From assembly GCA_015061245.1 (NCBI GenBank), contig SUWY01000014.1:1-63838 (forward strand): a stretch of DNA of 63,838 nucleotides. The letters run 5' to 3'. The translations under genes were made by a program, and so were the position numbers. Shown in pieces: positions 56,592-63,838 of this stretch. The notes under the pieces are model-generated. The model worked only from the letters and a program-made list of their open reading frames with translations. It did no database searches and had not been told where the DNA came from. Within the stretch, counting starts at the first letter, position 1. Each line of letters starts with the position of its first letter. This stretch comes from Bacteroidales bacterium. GTDB lineage: Bacteria > Bacteroidota > Bacteroidia > Bacteroidales > Marinifilaceae.

Positions 56592-57731
56592 ATGAGTCTT
56601 TATCTTCACATACCATTCTGCCACTCGAAGTGTGCATACTGCGGATTCTACTCCGTAGCAAACAACTCTATGCGTCAAGATTGGCTCAAAGCTATTTGTA
56701 CTGAGATTGTTACACGAAAAAATGAATTAGGCGAGGATTATCTTCACAAAACCCTCTATTTTGGCGGCGGAACCCCCTCCATGCTGAATGAGAGTGAGTG
56801 GAGACAAATAATTGACACTCTTGAAGATAATTACCACATTTCAAACTCAGCAGAACGCACCCTTGAAGCCAATCCCGAGGACATAACCTTAGAGAATTGC
56901 AATTTGTGGTTAGAGCTTGGTTTTAATCGTTTAAGTATCGGTGTTCAATCATTAAACGACAAGGCGCTAAGAAGCTCCAACAGAAGGCACTCTGCCGCCG
57001 AGGCACGCACCGCCATTGAATCTGCTCTGAAAGCGGGATTCCGAAACATTGGAGTTGACTTTATAATTGGTCTGCCGGACTCGGAAAAGAGCGATATTGA
57101 ACTTGCAGCCAAACTACTGAATGAGTTACCTATAACTCACGTTTCCCTCTATATTTTGTCAATAGACGAGGGCTCAATTCTATACAAAAGATCACTACAG
57201 GGCAACTTTTCTCCTCTCTCTGACGACCAGGAGGCTGAACTATACAAAGAGTACTGCCAAATGATAAAGAGCTGTGGATTTGACCACTACGAGATATCAA
57301 ATTTTGCCAAAGCGGGATTCCAATCACAACACAACTCCGCATATTGGGAGCAAAAACCCTATATCGGTTTTGGTGCTGCAGCCCACTCTTATGACGGCAG
57401 CAATATTCGACGCTGGAACGTTGCGAATATCAAAAAATATAACGAGGCATGGTTGATGAGCGAGGCCTCGCCCGAAACAGCATACGAAAAGGAGCTACTC
57501 AATAGTTCTGATTTATATAACGAACTTATAATGACCCGATTAAGAACCTCTAATGGTATACCGCTCAAAATATTGGAATCTACTCCATTCAAAGAGTATT
57601 GGAATAGCAACAGGGGAGCACTACAAAAGTATATTGATCGGGGGGCTGCAAAAATAGAGAACAATTCATTGATACTGACCGAAGAGGGGTGGCTTATATC
57701 AGATACAATTTTTACCGACCTCTTTTATTGA
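56592..57731 (+). CDS. hemW: Radical-SAM heme chaperone HemW
   Basis: The protein has 379 residues. The cluster motif CHSKCAYC gives Cys10, Cys14 and Cys17, followed by TLYFGGGTPSMLN and GVDFIIGLP. HemW resembles HemN but hands heme to client proteins; the CxxxCxxC with no fourth Cys after Phe (C-G-F here) agrees with HemW. It is transcribed away from asnS and precedes the polyol cassette by 46 bases. Confidence 0.9.
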   Translation: MSLYLHIPFCHSKCAYCGFYSVANNSMRQDWLKAICTEIVTRKNELGEDYLHKTLYFGGGTPSMLNESEWRQIIDTLEDNYHISNSAERTLEANPEDITLENCNLWLELGFNRLSIGVQSLNDKALRSSNRRHSAAEARTAIESALKAGFRNIGVDFIIGLPDSEKSDIELAAKLLNELPITHVSLYILSIDEGSILYKRSLQGNFSPLSDDQEAELYKEYCQMIKSCGFDHYEISNFAKAGFQSQHNSAYWEQKPYIGFGAAAHSYDGSNIRRWNVANIKKYNEAWLMSEASPETAYEKELLNSSDLYNELIMTRLRTSNGIPLKILESTPFKEYWNSNRGALQKYIDRGAAKIENNSLILTEEGWLISDTIFTDLFY

Positions 57732-57777
57732 CATACAAGAAAAAGCATTAACTTTATTCCGAATATTCAAAAACACT

Positions 57778-58845
57778 ATGCGCATCGTTTTATTTTGTGA
57801 AAACAAATATGCAGTAGACATACTGCTACCTATTCAGGAAGAGGCAGATAGAGAGGGCAACAACCAGGTTATCTGGTATGTATATAAACCAAAATTTCCT
57901 ACATTTCCTCTTAAAGACTCCGTTAAATGGACCAATGATATCCAAGAGATATACAACTTTTCACCCGAAGCTATATTCTGTCCGGGCAATATAGTTCCAT
58001 ACTACCTGCCCGGAGTAAAAATACAGATATTTCATGGATATGCAGGCGAGAAAAAGGGACATTGGATTATCCGTCATTACTTTGACACATACTTTACCCA
58101 AGGTCCTTTCTTCACTTCCGGATTCAAAAAGTTGGCAGAGAAATACGGAACATTTGAGGTACTGGAAACCGGATGGCCAAGACAAGATTGGGTACAAAAA
58201 CATCTTCATGACTTTGACAAGGAGAAGCAGGACATTTTGCAAAATAGCGGTTGCGAGAAGATTGTTCTATATGCTCCTACATTCTCGCCATCACTCACTT
58301 CACTGCCCGTAATGAAGGATAGTCTGATAGAGCTTAGCGAGAAAAAAAATGTAGTGATAATAATAAAACTGCACCCCCTAACAAAAGAGGAGTGGGTTAA
58401 TGAATACAGAGAGTTGGCCGAGAAACACAAGAATATCATTTGGACCGATGATATCTCCGTCGCCAAATATCAATTGATGTCCGACATCATGATAAGCGAC
58501 ACCTCATCAACTATCTATGAATTCCTTTTGAAAGATAAACCGGTTATCACATACCGAGCATCTGCACCCAATATTTATTGGAAGAACATTTTAGAGACAT
58601 CGGAATTGTGCGATGCATACGACGAAGTGCTAAACGACAACAAATATAGAGAGTTACGCAGATGGGTTATTGAAAACTATGACCCATACAACGATGGCAA
58701 AGTTGCACAAAGAATGTTAAATGGTGCTCGTCAATATATTGAAAAACATGGTGTTCCTCAAAAACGCAAGCTAAATTTATGGAGGAAATATACCGGGATT
58801 AAAAGATTTGGCAACGTTAAACGCACTAAGACAAAAAAGAGTTAA
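57778..58845 (+). CDS. CDP-glycerol glycerophosphotransferase-like protein (TagF/TarF family)
   Basis: The protein has 355 residues. It has the signatures of the CDP-glycerol/CDP-ribitol transferase fold: FHGYAGEKKG near residue 84, GWPRQDW, YAPTFSP, KLHPLTKEEW and SDTSSTIYEFLLKDKPVI. It would move a polyol phosphate from a CDP donor to an acceptor, at the cytoplasmic membrane. The basic tail (KRKLNLWRKYTGIKR...KTKKS) may bind membrane. A cytidylyltransferase-oxidoreductase fusion follows 6 bases later. Whether the polyol is glycerol, ribitol or another is unknown. Confidence 0.82.
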   Translation: MRIVLFCENKYAVDILLPIQEEADREGNNQVIWYVYKPKFPTFPLKDSVKWTNDIQEIYNFSPEAIFCPGNIVPYYLPGVKIQIFHGYAGEKKGHWIIRHYFDTYFTQGPFFTSGFKKLAEKYGTFEVLETGWPRQDWVQKHLHDFDKEKQDILQNSGCEKIVLYAPTFSPSLTSLPVMKDSLIELSEKKNVVIIIKLHPLTKEEWVNEYRELAEKHKNIIWTDDISVAKYQLMSDIMISDTSSTIYEFLLKDKPVITYRASAPNIYWKNILETSELCDAYDEVLNDNKYRELRRWVIENYDPYNDGKVAQRMLNGARQYIEKHGVPQKRKLNLWRKYTGIKRFGNVKRTKTKKS

Positions 58846-58851
58846 ACTGAG

Positions 58852-60198
58852 ATGAAGAAGGTTATAACATACGGAACATACGACCTATTACACGAGGGAC
58901 ACGTTAATCTGCTGAAACGAGCAAAAGCCCTTGGCGATTATTTGATTGTTGGCGTTACAAATGACAACTTTGACCGTGAGCGTGGGAAATTGAATGTCAA
59001 AAACAATGTCCTTGAACGTGTTGAAGCTGTCAAAGCATTAAATATTGCCGACCAAATTATAATAGAGGACTATGTCGGCCAAAAAATCGACGACATACAA
59101 AAGTATGGAGTAGATATATTCACTGTAGGCTCTGATTGGGTAGGACACTTCGACTACTTAAAAGAGTTCTGCGATGTTGTTTACCTTCCAAGGACCGAGG
59201 GAATCTCGTCGACAATGCTTCGTGAAAAAGAGCAGAAGTTTGTTAAAGTTGGTGTAGTTGGAGTAGGACGTATAGGTAAACGTTTTGTTTCAGAGTGTCA
59301 ATACGTAAGCGGCATTGAGGTTGAGGCTGCATTTGACACCGATCAACCTCGCCTAAAAAAATATACAGAGGATAACAAAAAGATAAAGAGATGTACCTCT
59401 ATCGAGGAGCTCATATCAATGGTCGATGCAGTATACGTTGCAACTCCACACCTTACTCACTACGCCTATTGTAAATCGGCAATACAACAGAAAAAGCATG
59501 TAATATGCGAAACTCCATTTGTCTTGAACGAAGAGCAAGCCATAGAGCTGTACTCCTTGGCCAAAGAGAATAACGTTGTGCTTCTTGAGGCAAACAAAAC
59601 CGCACACTGCCCCGCCTTTAACCACTTGATGGTTATGATTAAGAGCGGAGTTATAGGAAAGGTTGTCGATGTTGAGGCCTCGCTCTCAAAACTTCTAGAA
59701 GATAAAACATTGCGCGAGTTCGACCCCGAACAGGCAGGAGGTTCAATGTACGAATTGGGCTCATATCCATTATTGCCAATCTTAAAACTAATGGGAACAA
59801 ACTACAGCAATATCACTATCTACTCAAGAATTGAGAACGATATTGATACCTATACAAAAGGAATTCTGCACTATCCAAACGCAGCATGCTCATTTAAACT
59901 TGGATTAGGTATAAAGACCGAAGGTAACCTTATAATCTCGGGTACAAAAGGTTACGCATACGTTCCTGCACCATGGTGGAAAACTGACTATTTTGAGCTT
60001 AGATATGAGGATCAGAATATGAACAAGAAATTCTTCTATAAATGGGATGGCGAGGGATTGAGGTATGAAATTCAAGAGTTCATTTCATGCATACTTAATG
60101 AGCGATACAGCTCTGCAAGACTATCGCAAAAGGAGAGTATCACCATGGCTAAAATCATGGAGCAATTTACAAAACGTGAAAACTTTGTTGAGATATGA
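58852..60198 (+). CDS. Fused cytidylyltransferase (TagD-like) and Gfo/Idh/MocA oxidoreductase
   Basis: The protein has 448 residues in two parts. Residues 1-127 are glycerol-3-phosphate cytidylyltransferase-like, with YGTYDLLHEGH (7-17) and RTEGISST (114-121). Residues 130-448 are Gfo/Idh/MocA oxidoreductase-like, with the NAD(P) motif GVVGVGRIG (134-142) and ETP at 220-222 where EKP is usual. There is no long linker. The likely task is to reduce an oxo sugar or polyol and activate the product as a CDP-polyol. It overlaps the following SDR gene by ATGA. Fusion of these two families is the notable feature. Confidence 0.85.
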   Translation: MKKVITYGTYDLLHEGHVNLLKRAKALGDYLIVGVTNDNFDRERGKLNVKNNVLERVEAVKALNIADQIIIEDYVGQKIDDIQKYGVDIFTVGSDWVGHFDYLKEFCDVVYLPRTEGISSTMLREKEQKFVKVGVVGVGRIGKRFVSECQYVSGIEVEAAFDTDQPRLKKYTEDNKKIKRCTSIEELISMVDAVYVATPHLTHYAYCKSAIQQKKHVICETPFVLNEEQAIELYSLAKENNVVLLEANKTAHCPAFNHLMVMIKSGVIGKVVDVEASLSKLLEDKTLREFDPEQAGGSMYELGSYPLLPILKLMGTNYSNITIYSRIENDIDTYTKGILHYPNAACSFKLGLGIKTEGNLIISGTKGYAYVPAPWWKTDYFELRYEDQNMNKKFFYKWDGEGLRYEIQEFISCILNERYSSARLSQKESITMAKIMEQFTKRENFVEI

Positions 60199-60914
60199 AA
60201 CAGGCTATAGTTACCGGAGGAACCCAAGGTATTGGAGTTGCAATAGTTGAAATGTTGTTAGGCGAGGGCTACTTTGTCACCCTAACCTATGCTCACAACG
60301 AAGAGGCTGCAGAAAAGTGTCGCACAAAGCTTTCACAGATATCCAAGAATTTTGAGATAGTAAAAGCAGATCAGAGCGATAAAGATGCAATGAAACACTT
60401 TACCCAAGAGGTAATAAAAAAAGGTTGCATTGACTGTATAGTGTGCAACGCAGGAACCACTCTCAGAAAAAACTTAACCGATATAACTAACGAGGAGTGG
60501 GAGCGCGAAATGAACACCAATGTTAATAGCAACCTATTCTTAATCCGTGACCTTTTCCCAATCATAAACCCAAATTCCAGAATTCTCTTTATCGGCTCTA
60601 TGATGGCAGTCTATCCTCATGGAACTTCATTGGCATACGGAGTTACAAAATCGGCTCTCCATGCGTTGGCACTAAACCTGGTTAAATGTTTTGAAGGGAC
60701 AGGCACAACAGTAAACGCAATTGCACCGGGATTTGTCGAGACCGAGTGGCAAAAGAACAAACCACAGGAGATTCGCAACAACATTTGCAATAAAACAGCA
60801 TTAAAACGCTTTGCCGAAGTAAGTGAAATTGCAAAAGCGGTTAAGTTCTGTATAGAGAATCAATTCGTGAACGGCTCCATAATCGAGGTAAGCGGAGGAT
60901 ACAATTTCAAGTAA
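60195..60914 (+). CDS. Short-chain dehydrogenase/reductase
   Basis: The protein has 239 residues. TGGTQGIG (7-14) binds the cofactor, and the catalytic set is Ser135 (GSMMAV), Tyr148 and Lys152 (YGVTK). The C terminus NGSIIEVSGGYNF is the classical SDR end. It overlaps the cytidylyltransferase-oxidoreductase fusion by 4 bases. A sugar or polyol is a more likely substrate than an acyl carrier protein given its neighbours, but FabG-like activity cannot be excluded. Confidence 0.88.
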   Translation: MKQAIVTGGTQGIGVAIVEMLLGEGYFVTLTYAHNEEAAEKCRTKLSQISKNFEIVKADQSDKDAMKHFTQEVIKKGCIDCIVCNAGTTLRKNLTDITNEEWEREMNTNVNSNLFLIRDLFPIINPNSRILFIGSMMAVYPHGTSLAYGVTKSALHALALNLVKCFEGTGTTVNAIAPGFVETEWQKNKPQEIRNNICNKTALKRFAEVSEIAKAVKFCIENQFVNGSIIEVSGGYNFK

Positions 60915-60992
60915 AAAAGGCCTTTCTTATTGAAATATTGCAGGATAGCAAAGAAATTTTACGCATTTGTGTATTTGTTTCCATTTTTTTTG

Positions 60993-61000
60993 TAACTTTG
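60993..61000 (+). promoter_or_regulatory. -7 box for rplM operon
   Basis: TAACTTTG matches TAnnTTTG and lies 185 bases before the rplM start, leaving a long leader. Confidence 0.6.
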
Positions 61001-61005
61001 CGGTC

Positions 61006-61150
61006 CATTTTGGGGTGGTGTGGATTTTAAACTGCATGACTGACCCTTAGCCAGTTGTCATGTAGGCACACAAAGAGGAGATAGTTTTAGGTCTGCCCGG
61101 CCAAACGCGTTTACTATCAATTCAATGTTGCATGATACCCCTTCAAAATG
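61006..61150 (+). ncRNA. Structured rplM leader (candidate ribosomal-protein autoregulatory RNA)
   Basis: This 270-base non-coding gap holds several pairings. CATTTTG (61006-61012) pairs with CAAAATG (61144-61150), and GGGT (61013-61016) with ACCC (61137-61140), closing the whole leader. Inside are GCATGAC...GTCATG hairpin (about 61034-61061) and GATAGT (61080-61085) with ACTATC (61113-61118). GCATGA occurs twice, once in the hairpin and once before the closing stem. A ribosomal-protein leader of uL13 type is likely. No Rfam match was run. Confidence 0.6.
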
Positions 61151-61184
61151 ACAAACAGAATGTTTAATTAAATTATTTAAAAAA

Positions 61185-61643
61185 GTGGATCAAATTAGTT
61201 TCAAAACGGTATCCGTTAACAAGGCAACTGCTCAGAAGGAGTGGATTGTAGTTGACGCAGAGAACCAAGTATTGGGACGCATGGCATCGAAAGTTGCGAA
61301 ACTTTTGAGAGGAAAGTACAAGCCATCATTTACCCCAAATGTAGATTGCGGAGACAACGTAATCATTATCAATGCAGAGAAAATTATCTTCACCGGTGCA
61401 AAGATGACCGAGAAGGAGTATGTACGTTACACAGGTTATCCTGGTGGACAGCGTAAAACAACTCCAGATGCTCTTATCAAGGCAGGACACGCTGAGAGAA
61501 TCATCGAGCACGCTGTAAAGGGTATGCTTCCAAAGAATCGTCTAGGAAGAGCTATCATGAAAAACTTGTTCATCTACAACGGTAGTGAGCACAAACATGA
61601 GGCACAGCAACCAAAAGTTATTGATCTTAACGCTATTAAATAA
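61185..61643 (+). CDS. rplM: 50S ribosomal protein L13
   Basis: The protein has 152 residues. EWIVVDAENQVLGRMASKVAKLLRGK and the NADCGDNVIIINAEKI section are conserved in uL13. The start is GTG at 61185; it keeps the Bacteroidales-type N terminus and no nearby ATG fits. A long structured leader precedes it. rpsI follows 11 bases later. Confidence 0.95.
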   Translation: MDQISFKTVSVNKATAQKEWIVVDAENQVLGRMASKVAKLLRGKYKPSFTPNVDCGDNVIIINAEKIIFTGAKMTEKEYVRYTGYPGGQRKTTPDALIKAGHAERIIEHAVKGMLPKNRLGRAIMKNLFIYNGSEHKHEAQQPKVIDLNAIK

Positions 61644-61654
61644 GGAGGATTGCT

Positions 61655-62041
61655 ATGGAGAAAGTTAATGCTACCGGAAGAAGAAAAGCAGCCGTTGCTC
61701 GCGTGTACATCACAGAGGGTAAAGGAAATATTACTATAAATAAGAAGTCATTGGAGCAGTATTTCACTATTCCTACACTTCAGTATGTTGTTAAGCAGCC
61801 ACTAGAGACTTTGAACGTTCTTGGCCAGTACGATATTACAGCTATTATCGATGGTGGAGGTTTCACAGGTCAGGCAGAGGCTTTGCGTTTGGGAATTGCC
61901 CGCGCACTAGTAAAGATTAATGAGGAGGATAAAGCAGCTTTGCGTGCTGCAGGATTCATGACTCGTGACCCACGTGAGGTTGAGCGTAAGAAACCTGGAC
62001 AGCCAAAGGCACGTCGTCGCTTCCAGTTCTCTAAACGTTAA
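61655..62041 (+). CDS. rpsI: 30S ribosomal protein S9
   Basis: The protein has 128 residues. VNATGRRKAAVARVYITEGKG at the N terminus and the basic tail KPGQPKARRRFQFSKR, which reaches the P site, are diagnostic. AAGGAGG lies 8 to 14 bases before the start, a strong ribosome-binding site for this genome. Confidence 0.96.
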   Translation: MEKVNATGRRKAAVARVYITEGKGNITINKKSLEQYFTIPTLQYVVKQPLETLNVLGQYDITAIIDGGGFTGQAEALRLGIARALVKINEEDKAALRAAGFMTRDPREVERKKPGQPKARRRFQFSKR

Positions 62042-62046
62042 TCGCA

Positions 62047-62099
62047 GTTTAGTATCTAAACCGGCAGGACTCTTAGTAGTGATATTATTGACTACCGGT
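62047..62099 (+). promoter_or_regulatory. Two overlapping hairpins in the rpsI-rpsB gap
   Basis: GTTTAG (62047-62052) pairs with CTAAAC (62056-62061). The alternative closing stem ACCG (62060-62063) with CGGT (62096-62099) encloses GTAGT (62076-62080) paired with ACTAC (62091-62095). Bases 62060-62061 are needed in both, so the structures compete. This could be a leader that controls rpsB-tsf. Confidence 0.45.
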
Positions 62100-62142
62100 C
62101 GGTTGATTAAATTAAGAATGTAAACTTTAAAAACGAAAAAAC

Positions 62143-62910
62143 ATGTCAGTTAAAAACTTTGACGAGTTATTGAATGCAGGTTGCCACTTCGGCCACTTGA
62201 CAAAGAAATGGAATCCAAAAATGGCTCCTTATATTTTCATGGAGCAAAACGATATCCACATTATCGACTTGAACAAGACATCTGTTCAGTTGGACAAGGC
62301 TGCTGCTGCTTTGAAGCAGATTGCTAAGTCTGGTCGTAAAATTCTGTTTGTTGCAACAAAGAAACAGGCTAAGGAGATTGTTGCAGAGAAGATTGGAAAC
62401 GTTAATATGCCATATGTTATCGAGAGATGGCCAGGTGGTATGTTGACAAACTTCCCTACTATCCGTAAGGCAGTTAAGAAGATGACCTCTATTGACAAGA
62501 TGGAGAAAGACGGAACTTTCGATCACCTTTCAAAGAGAGAGAAATTGCAGATTTCACGTCAGCGTGCTAAATTGGAGAAGAACTTGGGTTCTATCAAGGA
62601 TTTGTCTCGCCTTCCAGCTGCATTGTTCATTATTGACGTAATGAAAGAGCACATTGCAGTAAAAGAGGCTAAGGCTTTGGGAATTCCAGTATTTGCTATG
62701 GTAGATACTAACTCAGATCCTACCCCAATTGATTTCGTTATCCCATGTAACGATGACGCATCTACTTCAATCAGCTATATCCTTGACTACGTTACAGCTT
62801 CTATTTCAGAGGGTTTGAACGAGCGCAAGGCTGAGAAGGAGAAAGAGGATGATAAGAAGGCAGCTCCTAAGAAAGTTGTAGAGAAAGTTGCTGAGTCTGA
62901 GAACATTTAA
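62143..62910 (+). CDS. rpsB: 30S ribosomal protein S2
   Basis: The protein has 255 residues. LLNAGCHFGHLTKKWNPKMAPYIF, ERWPGGMLTNFPTIRKA and the VMKEHIAVKEAKALGIPVFAMVDTNSDP segment are conserved. A charged C-terminal tail (KAEKEKEDDKKAAPKK) extends beyond the core, as in other Bacteroidales. tsf follows 11 bases later. Confidence 0.97.
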   Translation: MSVKNFDELLNAGCHFGHLTKKWNPKMAPYIFMEQNDIHIIDLNKTSVQLDKAAAALKQIAKSGRKILFVATKKQAKEIVAEKIGNVNMPYVIERWPGGMLTNFPTIRKAVKKMTSIDKMEKDGTFDHLSKREKLQISRQRAKLEKNLGSIKDLSRLPAALFIIDVMKEHIAVKEAKALGIPVFAMVDTNSDPTPIDFVIPCNDDASTSISYILDYVTASISEGLNERKAEKEKEDDKKAAPKKVVEKVAESENI

Positions 62911-62921
62911 TTTTAGAAACA

Positions 62922-63740
62922 ATGGAGATTAAAGCAGCAGACGTAATGAAGTTGCGTAAAGCAACTAACGCAGGAATGATGGACTGTAAGAAGGCTCTTA
63001 TCGAGGCAGAGGGAAACTTCGACGCAGCAGTTGATATTATTCGTAAAAAAGGTTTGGCTATCGCTGCAAAGCGTGCTGACCGCGAAGCTAAAGAGGGTTG
63101 TGTTATTGCAGTTGCTAACGGAAACAAGGGAGTTGTTGTTAGCTTGAACTGCGAGACCGACTTCGTAGCTAAGAACGAGGGCTTCATTGCTCTTACAAAG
63201 AAGATCGCTGAGCTTGCTCTTGAGGCTATGCCAGCTGATTTGGAGGCTCTTTTGGCTCTTCAGATGGACGGACGTGCAGTTGCAGATATCGTATCTGAGC
63301 AGACCGGTGTTATCGGAGAGAAGATTGAGTTGAGCTACTACAGCAAGATCGAGGCTGAGGATACAATCGCATATATCCACCCAGGTAACAAGTTGGCAAC
63401 AATTGTTGGATTCAACAAGGCTGCTGACGAGGTTGCTAAGAAGGACGTTGCTATGCAGGTTGCAGCTATGGCTCCTATCTCTGTTAGCGAGGCTGATGTT
63501 CCTGCTGACATTCGTGAGCACGAGCTTCAGATTGGTCGTGAGAAGGCTCGCGAGGAGGGTAAACCAGAGGCTATGCTTGACAGAATTGCTGAGGGTCGTT
63601 TGAACCGTTTCTTCAAAGATTCTACTTTGTTGAACCAGGACTTCATCAAGGATGGCAAGATGTCAGTTAAGGCTTATTTGCAGAGCATTGACAAGGATCT
63701 TACTGTTACAGGATTTATCCGTTTCACATTGAATGCGTAA
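62922..63740 (+). CDS. tsf: Elongation factor Ts
   Basis: The protein has 272 residues. The N-terminal UBA-like part has KLRKATNAGMMDCKKALIEAEGN, and the core has the EF-Tu-contact motif LNCETDFVAKNEGF. It recharges EF-Tu with GTP. The gene is last in the rplM-rpsI-rpsB-tsf group and is followed by a hairpin terminator. Confidence 0.97.
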   Translation: MEIKAADVMKLRKATNAGMMDCKKALIEAEGNFDAAVDIIRKKGLAIAAKRADREAKEGCVIAVANGNKGVVVSLNCETDFVAKNEGFIALTKKIAELALEAMPADLEALLALQMDGRAVADIVSEQTGVIGEKIELSYYSKIEAEDTIAYIHPGNKLATIVGFNKAADEVAKKDVAMQVAAMAPISVSEADVPADIREHELQIGREKAREEGKPEAMLDRIAEGRLNRFFKDSTLLNQDFIKDGKMSVKAYLQSIDKDLTVTGFIRFTLNA

Positions 63741-63764
63741 TCTGAACAGCTTAGATAAATAAAA

Positions 63765-63806
63765 GAGGCTGTCTAACAATGAATAATGTTAGGCAGCTCT
63801 TTTTTG
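63765..63806 (+). terminator. Terminator carrying the dispersed hairpin element
   Basis: GAGGCTGTCTAACA (63765-63778) pairs with TGTTAGGCAGCTC (63787-63799) and is followed by a long T-run. The core is almost identical to the hairpin at 3066-3100. Confidence 0.85.
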
Positions 63807-63838
63807 TTGTCTATAGACAAATTCGTGCAGCACTTTTG

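Noticed and set aside
1-63838. Insertion sequence, integrase, phage or CRISPR-Cas genes
   Set aside because: No transposase, integrase, capsid, Cas or repeat-spacer pattern was seen on either strand; AT-rich patches at 954-3059 and 41187-42437 are the only transfer-like signs.

Overview
The window is a gene-dense piece of a Bacteroidota chromosome, almost certainly order Bacteroidales. Supporting signs are Bacteroidetes-type promoters (-7 box TAnnTTTG) before many genes, SusD/Mfa2-era surface lipoproteins with short lipoboxes, BF3164-like 6-bladed beta-propeller lipoproteins, an S46 dipeptidyl-peptidase, and the order rplM-rpsI-rpsB-tsf. The DNA is AT-rich. The genus cannot be named from the sequence alone. 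I see no CRISPR array, prophage, transposase or rRNA operon.

Layout. 1-825 is the 3' end of a large surface protein. 954-3059 is a very AT-rich accessory cassette: a membrane-anchored thioredoxin-like protein, a NVEALA-like Cys-containing small secreted protein, and a beta-propeller lipoprotein. 3111-6566 (minus) holds an Mfa2-like lipoprotein and yicC-gmk-nadD. 6642-11721 (plus) is lepA, agmatine deiminase, N-carbamoylputrescine amidase and a MATE transporter. 11734-14054 holds two divergent propeller lipoproteins, one broken by a single amber codon. 14123-17138 (minus) is rlmN, a nucleotidyltransferase and a bacterial deoxyhypusine-synthase-like gene. 17252-22763 (plus) is an S46 peptidase, ilvE, speA and a DUF454 gene. 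22804-28295 contains tRNA-Pro, rbfA, a LolC/E-like permease, a cyclophilin, a VanZ-like gene, pheS and a sodium:solute symporter. 28267-30717 (minus) is prs and a xylulokinase. 30827-41006 (plus) is a CotH-like lipoprotein, leuS and a metal-efflux operon with two His-rich proteins. 41187-42437 is an AT-rich orphan secreted protein. 42445-44856 (minus) is an MMPL/RND exporter. 44951-48084 (plus) is tRNA-Arg, a polyprenyl synthetase, a dCMP deaminase and an S41 protease. 48079-56498 contains deoC, mutS and the minus-strand block asnS-rpoN-membrane protein-SPOR lipoprotein-cyclophilin. 56592-60914 is hemW and a three-gene CDP-polyol-like cassette. 60993-63740 is rplM-rpsI-rpsB-tsf with structured leaders.

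How the genes fit together. SpeA, AguA and AguB make a complete arginine-agmatine-carbamoylputrescine-putrescine route, and the deoxyhypusine-synthase-like enzyme is a plausible consumer of putrescine. The efflux operon forms an inner-membrane pump, adaptor and outer-membrane channel with extra His-rich metal-binding parts. The cassette at 57778-60914 looks like a small polyol-phosphate activation and transfer system and includes a cytidylyltransferase-oxidoreductase fusion. The least explained items are the NVEALA/thioredoxin/propeller cassette with its paralogues, the polyol cassette, and the orphan gene at 41187 whose start codon abuts a 6-bp tandem repeat.
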